From positions 248,001-312,000 of the forward strand of contig NZ_JACVAA010000004.1 in the NCBI RefSeq assembly GCF_014851565.1: DNA of 64,000 bases, in the 5' to 3' direction. The notes under the pieces were generated by a model. The model was not told the DNA's origin. It saw only the letters and a list, made by a program, of their open reading frames with translations, and ran no database searches. Shown here piece after piece: positions 9,961 through 16,419 of this stretch (positions are counted from its first letter, which is position 1; each line of letters opens with the position of its first letter). Source of the stretch: Pseudomonas sp. PDM15 (lineage in GTDB: Bacteria > Pseudomonadota > Gammaproteobacteria > Pseudomonadales > Pseudomonadaceae). The position numbers were made by a program, and so were the translations under genes.

Positions 9961-11412
9961 TTATACGCCGCCCAGGCACATGTATTTGATCTCGAGGTAA
10001 TCCTCGATGCCGTACTTGGAGCCTTCGCGGCCGAGGCCGGAAGCCTTCACGCCGCCGAACGGCGCCACCTCGGTGGAGATCAGGCCGGTGTTGATGCCGA
10101 CCATGCCGTACTCCAGCGCTTCCGCCACGCGGAACACGCGGCCCAGGTCGCGAGCGTAGAAGTAGGAGGCCAGGCCGAACTCGGTGTCATTGGCCTTGGC
10201 GATCACTTCGGCCTCGTCCTTGAAGCGGAACAGCGGCGCCAGCGGGCCGAAGGTCTCTTCCTTGGCCACCGCGGCGTTGCTCGGCACGTCGATCAGGATA
10301 GTCGGTTCGAAGAAGCTGCCGCCCAGGGCGTGCGGCTTGCCGCCGGCGACCAGCTTGGCGCCCTTGCTGATGGCATCCTCGATGTGTTCCTGGACCTTGG
10401 CCACGGCCTTGTTGTCGATCAGCGGGCCGGTGGTGGTGCCGTCTTCCAGGCCGTTGCCGATCTTCAGCTTGGCCACGGCGGCCTTCAGTTTCTCGACGAA
10501 GGTGTCGTACACGCCGTCCTGGATGTACAGGCGGTTGGCGCACACGCAGGTCTGGCCGTTGTTGCGGTACTTGGAGATCAGCGCGCCTTCCACGGCGGCG
10601 TCCAGGTCGGCGTCGTCGAACACGATGAACGGCGCGTTGCCGCCCAGCTCCAGGGATACCTTCTTGATGTCGTGGGCGCATTCGGCCATCAGCTGGCGAC
10701 CGATTTCGGTGGAGCCGGTGAAGGTCAGCTTGCGCACGATTGGGTTGCTGGTCAGCTCGCCGCCGACTTCGCCGGCGCTGCCGGTGACCACGCTGAATAC
10801 GCCGGCGGGGATGCCGGCACGCTGCGCCAGCTCAGCCAGGGCCAGGGCGGAGTAGGGAGTCTGCGAGGCGGGCTTGAGCACCATGGTGCAGCCGGCGGCC
10901 AGGGCCGGGCCGGCCTTGCGGGTGATCATCGCCGCCGGGAAGTTCCACGGGGTGATGGCCGCGGTCACGCCGATCGGCTGCTTGATCACGATGATGCGCT
11001 TGTCCGGCTGGTGACCGGGGATGGTGTCGCCGTAGATGCGCTTGGCTTCCTCGGCGAACCACTCGATGAAGGACGCGGCGTAGGCGATCTCGCCCTTGGC
11101 CTCTGCCAGCGGCTTGCCCTGCTCCAGAGTCATCAGGCGGCCCAGGTCGTCCTGGTTGGCCATGATCAGGTCGAACCACTTGCGCAGCTTGCCTGCGCGC
11201 TCCTTGGCGGTCAGCGCACGCCAGGCCGGCAGGGCGCGCTCAGCAGCTTCGATGGCGCGGCGTGTCTCGGCGCGGCCCATCTTCGGCACGCTGCCGAGGA
11301 TCTCGCCGGTCGCCGGGTTGTTCACGGCGAGGGTCTGGCCGCTGTCGGCGTTCAGCCACTGGCCGTCGATGAAGGCTTGCTGACGGAACAGCTGGGCGTC
11401 TTTCAGTTGCAT
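9961..11412 (-). CDS. gabD: Succinate-semialdehyde dehydrogenase (NADP+)
   Basis: This 483-residue aldehyde dehydrogenase oxidises succinate semialdehyde to succinate, or glutarate semialdehyde to glutarate (DavD role). The NAD(P) region ITPWNFPAAMITRK, the general-base Glu in LELGGNAPFIVFDDADLD and the nucleophile Cys in NNGQTCVCANRL are intact, and the terminus KYMCLGGV is typical of GabD. It is the first gene of the gabD-gabT unit. ATG at 11412 follows a GGAG-like stretch. The upstream AraC gene is on the same strand 329 bases away; whether it regulates this pair or the divergent oxygenase is not shown. Confidence 0.95.
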   Translation of the reverse strand: MQLKDAQLFRQQAFIDGQWLNADSGQTLAVNNPATGEILGSVPKMGRAETRRAIEAAERALPAWRALTAKERAGKLRKWFDLIMANQDDLGRLMTLEQGKPLAEAKGEIAYAASFIEWFAEEAKRIYGDTIPGHQPDKRIIVIKQPIGVTAAITPWNFPAAMITRKAGPALAAGCTMVLKPASQTPYSALALAELAQRAGIPAGVFSVVTGSAGEVGGELTSNPIVRKLTFTGSTEIGRQLMAECAHDIKKVSLELGGNAPFIVFDDADLDAAVEGALISKYRNNGQTCVCANRLYIQDGVYDTFVEKLKAAVAKLKIGNGLEDGTTTGPLIDNKAVAKVQEHIEDAISKGAKLVAGGKPHALGGSFFEPTILIDVPSNAAVAKEETFGPLAPLFRFKDEAEVIAKANDTEFGLASYFYARDLGRVFRVAEALEYGMVGINTGLISTEVAPFGGVKASGLGREGSKYGIEDYLEIKYMCLGGV

Positions 11413-11741
11413 GGTGTTCTCCAGGTGCGCGGCGCCGACGGGGCAGGCGGATCAAGCAAATAGCGGGCAGCCGATTGCGCTGTCCGGCGTTTGAAATGTC
11501 AAACGAATCCTAGGGCCGACGTCGACAAAGGGCAAGAGCTATGTTCGATAAAACCAACAAAATAACCAAAAAGAATGAATGCCGGGCGAGTCGCGGTTGT
11601 TTCGTCGGCAACCTCAAGGGAGACGAGATGGCGCGCGCGTTCCAGATGCTGGGCGCTTATTGTCAGCCGATGCTTCTTGTGTTCGATATAAAGAACGTTT
11701 GTGTCGAATGGCCTGTAGTCCTATTCGCCACGCGCTACAGG
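11413..11741. other. Intergenic region upstream of gabD
   Basis: These 329 bases between the AraC stop and the gabD start should carry the gabD promoter. The sequence around 11540-11580 is AT-rich relative to its surroundings. A small perfect hairpin (GCTACAGG/CCTGTAGC, 11734-11754) overlaps the AraC stop and may be its terminator. A 70-codon plus-strand frame at 11541 has no ribosome site and no recognisable content, so it is not called. Confidence 0.4.
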
Positions 11742-12749
11742 TCAGCCCTGTAGCGAATCGCGGTACTGACTGGGGCTTTGCCCGGTCCAGCGCTTGAAGG
11801 CGCGGCTGAAGCTGCTGCTGTCGGCGAAGCCGAGCAGGTAGGCGACTTCGCTGATCGAGCAGTCGGCCTCGCGCAGGTGATCGAGCGCCAGGTCGCGGCG
11901 AGTGTCGGCCAGGACCTGCTCGTAGCTGCTGCCCTCGTCGCTCAGGTGCCGTTGCAGGCTGCGCAGGCTCAGGTGCAGGCCATGGGCCAGGGCCTCGGCC
12001 GAGGGTTCGCCGTTCGGCAGGCACTGCTCCAGGGCGCGGCGCAGGCGGCGCGCCACGGTGTCCGGCTGCAGCGCTTCCAGGCGTTTGCGCAATACCGCTT
12101 CGTTGTGCGCAGCCAGCTCGGGGTTACCGTCACCCAGCGGGCGGTCGAGATCGGCCCGGGCGAAGCACAGTACGTCCTCGCTGGCGGCGAAGTGCACCGG
12201 CGCGCGGAACACTTCCTGCCAGGGGCGCGGATCAATCGGCAGCGGCCGGCGCAGGTGCACGGCCAGTGGCGCGTAGTCGCGGCCCAGGCGATTGCGGCAG
12301 GTGCGTACATAGATGGCGGCGAAGGCGTCGATGGCCTCGGGTGCCGGCGCGGGCGAGCCGGGCGGCAGGCGCAGGTGCAGCTCGCACACTTCATCCGTCT
12401 CGCGCAGCTCCAGCTCCAGGGCATCACTGACCACCTGGTGGTAGCGCACGATGCGTTCGAACACTTCGCGCAGGGTGCCGCTGGCCATCACTGCCATGCC
12501 CAGAGCGTGGAAGGTGGTCGGTGCCACGTGCCGCGAGGTGTGCAGGCCGAGGGTCGGGTCACCGCTGGCGGCCACCGCCAGTTGCCACAGGCGCGTGGTG
12601 GCGTGCAGCGGGTAGCGCGCGTTGGCGTCGTCCAGCAGTGCCGGGTCGAGGCCGGCCTCGCGGCACAGGGCGGCGCTGTCCAGGCCGAGCGCATCGAGCT
12701 GGCGGCGCAGGGCCCGGGTCCAGCTGGCCAGGGTGGAGGGTTCAGTCAT
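11742..12749 (-). CDS. AraC family transcriptional regulator (arabinose-binding-like sensor domain)
   Basis: The 335-residue protein has an N-terminal Arabinose_bd-type domain (PF12625 style, about 15-205) and a C-terminal AraC double helix-turn-helix (about 230-332, with HLSLRSLQRHLSDEGSSYEQVL and ISEVAYLLGFADSSSFSRAFKRWTG). This layout is common in OruR/ArgR-like Pseudomonas regulators of catabolic genes. ATG at 12749 is used; an in-frame ATG at 12761 is equally possible because neither has a clear ribosome site. It diverges from the membrane oxygenase/desaturase gene at 12886 and is the most likely regulator of that unit. Confidence 0.88.
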   Translation of the reverse strand: MTEPSTLASWTRALRRQLDALGLDSAALCREAGLDPALLDDANARYPLHATTRLWQLAVAASGDPTLGLHTSRHVAPTTFHALGMAVMASGTLREVFERIVRYHQVVSDALELELRETDEVCELHLRLPPGSPAPAPEAIDAFAAIYVRTCRNRLGRDYAPLAVHLRRPLPIDPRPWQEVFRAPVHFAASEDVLCFARADLDRPLGDGNPELAAHNEAVLRKRLEALQPDTVARRLRRALEQCLPNGEPSAEALAHGLHLSLRSLQRHLSDEGSSYEQVLADTRRDLALDHLREADCSISEVAYLLGFADSSSFSRAFKRWTGQSPSQYRDSLQG

Positions 12750-12885
12750 GCAGGTTGGCATTCTCGGTCAACAGGTTGGCGTTGTCGGTCAGGCGGCACG
12801 GCGCTGGGGCGCGCACTCTAGCCTGGCCTGATTCCAACAACGATCCGTGGCGCCCCGCATGGCGCCGCCACAAGAGGATGCGTGC

Positions 12886-13941
12886 ATGACCCCGACTCCT
12901 GCAACCCACCAGCAACGCTCGGCGCATATCCGCGCCGTGGTGATGGCGCGTGGTGACGAACTGCGCCAGCGCTACCCGATCCTGCAGCACCAGGATGCCC
13001 TCGGCGCCGGCATCCTGGCCTTCGCCCTGGCCGGCATGATCGGCAGTGCCTGGCTCTATGCCGAGGGCGCCATCGCCTGGTGGGCGTGCCTGCTGGCCAA
13101 TGCCTTCTTCGCCTCGCTGACCCACGAGCTGGAACACGACCTGATCCACTCGATGTACTTCCGCAAGCAGCGCGTGCCGCACAACCTGATGATGGCGTTG
13201 GTGTGGATGGCGCGGCCGAGCACGATCAACCCATGGATCCGCCGTCATCTGCACCTGAACCACCACAAGGTCTCCGGTACCGAGACCGACCTCGAAGAGC
13301 GCGCCATTACCAACGGCGAGCCCTGGGGCTTCGCCCGTCTGCTGATGGTCGGCGACAACGTGATGTCCTCGCTCATCCGCTTCCTGCGTGCGCCGACCTG
13401 GGAGCGCCGCAAGATGATCGTCAGCCGCACGCTCAAGGGCTACGCGCCGCTGGGCCTGCTCAACTGGGGCACCTGGTACGTGTTCCTCGGCTTCCACCTG
13501 ATCGACTTCGTGGCCTCTGTCGCTGGAGCACCGATCGCCTGGTCGACCACCACCCTGGCGGTGATGGATGGCGTGACCTTCGCCGTGGTGGTGCTGGTCG
13601 GCCCCAACGTGCTGCGCACCTTCTGCCTGCACTTCGTCAGCTCCAACATGCACTACTACGGTGACGTCGAGCTGGGCAACGTGATCCAGCAGACCCAGGT
13701 GCTCAATCCCTGGTGGCTGTGGCCGCTGCAGGCCTTCTGCTTCAACTTCGGCAGCACCCACGCGATCCACCATTTCGTGGTCAAGGAGCCGTTCTACATC
13801 CGCCAAATGACCGCGCCGCTGGCGCACCGGGTGATGCGCGAGGCTGGCGTGCGCTTCAACGACTTCGGCACCTTCACCCGCGCCAACCGCTGGGATGCGC
13901 CGAGCAAAGAGGCCGCCGCGCCCGTCCAGCAGACCGCCTGA
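12886..13941 (+). CDS. Membrane-bound diiron fatty acid desaturase/hydroxylase family protein
   Basis: The 351-residue integral membrane protein has the three histidine clusters of the desaturase/alkane hydroxylase superfamily: HELEHDLIH (residues 80-88), HLHLNHH (121-127) and HAIHH (292-296), plus an extra H in SNMHYYGDV (256). These bind a non-haem diiron centre. Hydrophobic segments lie near 40-75, 190-215 and 225-250. ATG at 12886 has AGAGGA seven bases upstream. A flavodoxin-fold oxidoreductase and a rubredoxin follow on the same strand, which suggests an electron chain feeding this oxygenase. The substrate is unknown; the spacing differs from AlkB, so alkane hydroxylation is not claimed. 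Confidence 0.85.
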   Translation: MTPTPATHQQRSAHIRAVVMARGDELRQRYPILQHQDALGAGILAFALAGMIGSAWLYAEGAIAWWACLLANAFFASLTHELEHDLIHSMYFRKQRVPHNLMMALVWMARPSTINPWIRRHLHLNHHKVSGTETDLEERAITNGEPWGFARLLMVGDNVMSSLIRFLRAPTWERRKMIVSRTLKGYAPLGLLNWGTWYVFLGFHLIDFVASVAGAPIAWSTTTLAVMDGVTFAVVVLVGPNVLRTFCLHFVSSNMHYYGDVELGNVIQQTQVLNPWWLWPLQAFCFNFGSTHAIHHFVVKEPFYIRQMTAPLAHRVMREAGVRFNDFGTFTRANRWDAPSKEAAAPVQQTA

Positions 13942-13976
13942 TCGTCCTCGTGAACCCCGGCGTGCCGGGGCGCCTC

Positions 13977-14000
13977 CGGGGCCTGCGGGCCCCGCTTTTT
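13977..14000 (+). terminator. Terminator-like hairpin between oxygenase and flavoprotein genes
   Basis: CGGGGCC-TGCG-GGCCCCG is followed by GC and five T residues. It lies in the 73-base gap before the flavoprotein start, so it may reduce downstream expression rather than fully separate the genes. Confidence 0.6.
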
Positions 14001-14014
14001 CTGCGGAAATCTTC

Positions 14015-14734
14015 ATGAACATCCTGATCGTCCACGCCCATCCCGAGCCGCAGTCCTTCTGCACGGCGATGAAAGACCTGGCCGTCGCCACCCTCGGCGG
14101 CGCCGGCCACAGCGTGCAGGTCTCCGACCTGTATGCGATGAACTGGAACCCGGTGGCCTCGGCCGCCGACTTCCCGCGGCGCAGCAACCCCGATTACCTG
14201 GTCTACGCCTTGGAGCAGCGCGAGGCGGTCAAGGCCGGCGCCATCGCCGCGGACATCGCCGCCGAGCTGGACAAGCTGCTGCGGGCCGACCTGGTGATCC
14301 TCAACTTCCCGCTGTTCTGGTGCTCGGTGCCGGCCATGCTCAAGGGCTGGATCGACCGCGTGCTGGTCTCCGGCGTGTGCTACGGCGGCCTGCGTTTCTA
14401 CGACCGCGGCGGCCTGGCCGGCAAGCGTGCACTGCTCAGCTTCACCCTCGGCGGACAGGCACACATGTTCGCCGACGAGGCTGCCGTGCACGGCGATTGG
14501 GAGCCGATGCTGCGGCCGTTGCAGCGCGGCACGCTGGCCTACGTCGGCATGAGCGTGCTACCGCCCTTCGCCGCCTGTCACGTGCCCTACATCAGCCAGG
14601 AAGCGCGCGAGGAGATCCTGCGCCGCTACGGCGACTACCTGCTGCAGCTGGAGTTCGCCGAGCCGCTGAGCTTCCCCTCGCTGGCCGACTTCGACCGTGG
14701 CCTGCATCCATTGCGGCAGGAGGTGCCGGCATGA
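14015..14734 (+). CDS. NAD(P)H dehydrogenase (quinone)-like flavodoxin-fold oxidoreductase
   Basis: The 239-residue protein is a Flavodoxin_2 (NQO1/MdaB-like) family member. It starts MNILIVHAHPEPQSFCTAM and has the FPLFWCSVPAMLKGWIDRVL stretch and a TLGGQAHMF active-site loop. Such proteins bind FAD or FMN and take two electrons from NAD(P)H. The gene overlaps the rubredoxin gene by ATGA (14731-14734), so the two are translationally coupled. From this context I infer that it could reduce the rubredoxin or a quinone for the upstream diiron enzyme. A classical rubredoxin reductase is absent from the window. Confidence 0.85.
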   Translation: MNILIVHAHPEPQSFCTAMKDLAVATLGGAGHSVQVSDLYAMNWNPVASAADFPRRSNPDYLVYALEQREAVKAGAIAADIAAELDKLLRADLVILNFPLFWCSVPAMLKGWIDRVLVSGVCYGGLRFYDRGGLAGKRALLSFTLGGQAHMFADEAAVHGDWEPMLRPLQRGTLAYVGMSVLPPFAACHVPYISQEAREEILRRYGDYLLQLEFAEPLSFPSLADFDRGLHPLRQEVPA

Positions 14735-14895
14735 AGACTTGGATCTGCATCATCTGTGGCCTGATCTATGACGAGGCCAAGGGCTGGCCGGACGACGGTA
14801 TCCCCGCCGGCACGCCCTGGGCCGAAGTGCCGGACGACTGGCTGTGCCCCGACTGCGGGGTGAGCAAGGCCGACTTCGACATGCAGGAGCTCTGA
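14731..14895 (+). CDS. Rubredoxin
   Basis: The 54-residue protein has the two CxxC knuckles that bind one iron: CIIC at residues 6-9 and CPDC at 39-42. The sequence [36 protein letters not shown] carries the usual aromatic core and acidic surface, given here in outline. It transfers single electrons, classically from an NADH-dependent reductase to AlkB-type hydroxylases. It overlaps the preceding flavoprotein gene by four bases. It is probably the electron donor of the local diiron membrane enzyme. Confidence 0.93.
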   Translation: MKTWICIICGLIYDEAKGWPDDGIPAGTPWAEVPDDWLCPDCGVSKADFDMQEL

Positions 14896-14950
14896 GCGAC
14901 AGGCCGCATGGACGCCCGCGAGGCGTATGCGTATGATTGCGCCCCGCAAC

Positions 14951-15027
14951 GCATCCGTAGCTCAGCTGGATAGAGTACTGCCCTCCGAAGGCAGGGGTCG
15001 TGGGTTCGAATCCCGCCGGATGCGCCA
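14951..15027 (+). tRNA. tRNA-Arg (anticodon CCG)
   Basis: The 77-base cloverleaf has acceptor GCATCCG pairing with CGGATGC, an anticodon stem CTGCC/GGCAG around CCTCCGAA, T-arm GGGTTCGAATCCC and an encoded CCA. The anticodon CCG reads CGG arginine codons. A TATGAT-like -10 lies about 20 bases upstream. There is no integrase or direct-repeat scar next to it. Confidence 0.96.
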
Positions 15028-15063
15028 AACACAGGTTTCCCTCTCCGCTGGAAACCCCGCGAA

Positions 15064-15094
15064 AAAGCCCGCCCTGATGCGGGCTTTGTTGTTT
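15064..15094 (+). terminator. Terminator downstream of tRNA-Arg
   Basis: AAAGCCCGC-CCTGAT-GCGGGCTTT is followed by GTTGTTT. A second stem (GGTTTCC/GGAAACC, 15034-15056) sits between it and the tRNA and may help 3' processing. Confidence 0.8.
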
Positions 15095-15257
15095 CTGCGT
15101 TTTGCCACCGCGCCGGCGCAAAGGCCTGCGCGCCCTCTGATCCAAGGGCTTCGAACGCCGCCGAGGGGCCAATGCCGGTGCATCCGCATGGCTCGTCAAG
15201 CAGGGCGCTTCGCTATAGGATTCCGTCACAGCAGACAGGAAATGGGCGGCGCAGAAA

Positions 15258-15452
15258 ATGATGGGTTCGGACGAAGAACTACGCGAGGCCGAAGAGCGGC
15301 TGCAGCGCGAATCGAAGGAGCCCACCCAGGCCGACGAAGCCGGGCAGCCTGATGCGCTGAACGATATCGCGCCGTCCCTGCCGGAAGATGTGGCCAAGAA
15401 GATCCTGCGCGAAGCGTTCAAGCATTTCCCGATTCCCGGGAAAAATAAATAG
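15258..15452 (+). CDS. Small acidic hypothetical protein
   Basis: A 64-residue protein, rich in Glu and charged helix-forming residues at the N-terminus ([16 protein letters not shown]), with a basic C-terminal [11 protein letters not shown] tail. It has no membrane segment or cysteine motif. I do not recognise a named family. A purine-rich AGGAAATGGG lies upstream of the tandem ATG codons at 15258 and 15261. A strong terminator follows directly, which supports a real single-gene unit. Confidence 0.6.
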   Translation: MMGSDEELREAEERLQRESKEPTQADEAGQPDALNDIAPSLPEDVAKKILREAFKHFPIPGKNK

Positions 15453-15483
15453 CGCAGGCATCTGGATACAGCTGCCGGGAACG

Positions 15484-15518
15484 AAGGCCCCAAGGTGAAG
15501 ACCTGGGGCCTTTTCTTT
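15484..15518 (+). terminator. Rho-independent terminator
   Basis: AAGGCCCCA and TGGGGCCTT form a stem, extended by inner GGT/ACC pairs, followed by TTCTTT. It ends the small acidic protein gene. Confidence 0.8.
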
Positions 15519-15645
15519 GCCTGGCGATTACCGCTGTGCATGGCCATGAGAGATCGGAAGTCAGCCGACTGAGGGCTTGGCCATAGAATCGGCTGGTCGC
15601 CGCGTGTCGCGGTCGTCGCTTCCTCCCTCAGTGAAGAGAGCCGGC

Positions 15646-16233
15646 ATGCGTGTATTTCGCCTGTTGTTGATCGGTTGCGCCCTGGTCCTGAGCTTGCCGC
15701 TGCAAGCGCAAGGCAATGTCCAGCTGGAGCTGTTGCAGCTGCATGCCTGCCGTAGCGTCGGCAGTTTTCTGAGTCTGCGTGGCGAGGGGCTGCAGCCCGA
15801 ACATCAGCAGTTGCTGCGGCGCGATACCGAGCAGCTGCAGGCCAGCTTCGCCGCTATCGATCCTGCGCAGCACGAGTCGTTGCAGCAACCCTATGCGCGC
15901 TTGCTGGTCAGCCTGGAGGAGGGTCTGAGCTACGGGCCGTCCGAGGACGATCTGCCCTGGCGCTACCCAGAGCAGCTCAGTCGCGCGCTGGTCGATCTGC
16001 TGCGAGCGGCCGACGGTCTGGACGGTGATCGGCACGATGCTCCGCTAATGAGCGCGATCAAGCTGGAGCTGCTCGCTACCCAGTACGCTGCCCAGGCCTA
16101 CCTGGGCCACTTCGAGGCCACGCCGGGGGCGGACGGTTCCTACGTCAGCCAGGGTGAGCAACAGCTGTTGGCGGAGCTGGATACGTCCATGGCGCAGCTG
16201 TTGCCGCTGATGGCGGCCAGCGCCGCGGACTAG
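15646..16233 (+). CDS. Secreted protein of unknown function, cut short by an in-frame amber codon
   Basis: The readable part is 195 residues with a signal peptide (residues 1-21, ending LPLQAQ). It is a clear paralogue of the protein at 29355-30119: both share RGEG, GPxEDDxPWxYPxxLxxxLxDLL and a QYxxxxYxGxFE stretch. The frame stops at TAG (16231-16233), but the same frame continues for 59 sense codons to TAG at 16411-16413, and that extension matches the C-terminus of the paralogue. The full reading, 15646-16413, would be 255 residues against 254 in the paralogue. So this is probably a recent nonsense mutation, or a base-calling error. The function of the family is unknown; location is periplasmic or cell surface. 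Confidence 0.75.
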   Translation: MRVFRLLLIGCALVLSLPLQAQGNVQLELLQLHACRSVGSFLSLRGEGLQPEHQQLLRRDTEQLQASFAAIDPAQHESLQQPYARLLVSLEEGLSYGPSEDDLPWRYPEQLSRALVDLLRAADGLDGDRHDAPLMSAIKLELLATQYAAQAYLGHFEATPGADGSYVSQGEQQLLAELDTSMAQLLPLMAASAAD

Positions 16234-16413
16234 GGCCGTCGGGCGAGTGCCGACTGGCGCTACCTACGCATGGCCCTTGGCGACTTCGACCGCGCCGGCC
16301 GTGCGCGTCTGGGCCGATCAGGGCGCCCGCTGGCGCCACTGATGGTCGGCCGCCACGCGCGCGGCATGAGCGAACGCCTGGTGCGGCTGGCCGCCGCCAC
16401 CGAGACGCGCTAG
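16234..16413 (+). pseudogene. Severed C-terminal part of the secreted protein gene
   Basis: Read in the same frame as 15646-16233, these 59 codons give ADWRYLRMALGDF, SGRPLAPLMVGRHARGMSE and a final stop at 16411-16413. They align with TRWKFLRAALMDM and SGRAFAPTTVDRHTRSMTG at the end of the paralogue at 29355. No start codon with a ribosome site precedes them, so they are translated only by read-through of the amber codon. Confidence 0.75.
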
Positions 16414-16419
16414 CGCCGC

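Noticed and set aside
11541..11753. Short AT-richer plus-strand frame of 70 codons upstream of gabD
   Set aside because: No ribosome site and no known motif; it overlaps the 3' end of the AraC gene.
12886..13941. AlkB alkane 1-monooxygenase
   Set aside because: The histidine clusters exist, but their spacing and the flanking sequence do not show the AlkB NYxEHYG-type signature, so only the superfamily is called.
14951..15027. tRNA-Arg as an integration site for a mobile element
   Set aside because: No integrase gene and no duplicated tRNA end was seen on either side.
16231..16233. Amber codon read as a special amino acid (pyrrolysine) or a programmed read-through
   Set aside because: No pylT/pylS genes are expected in Pseudomonas, and no flanking recoding structure is evident. 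A nonsense mutation or base error is simpler.
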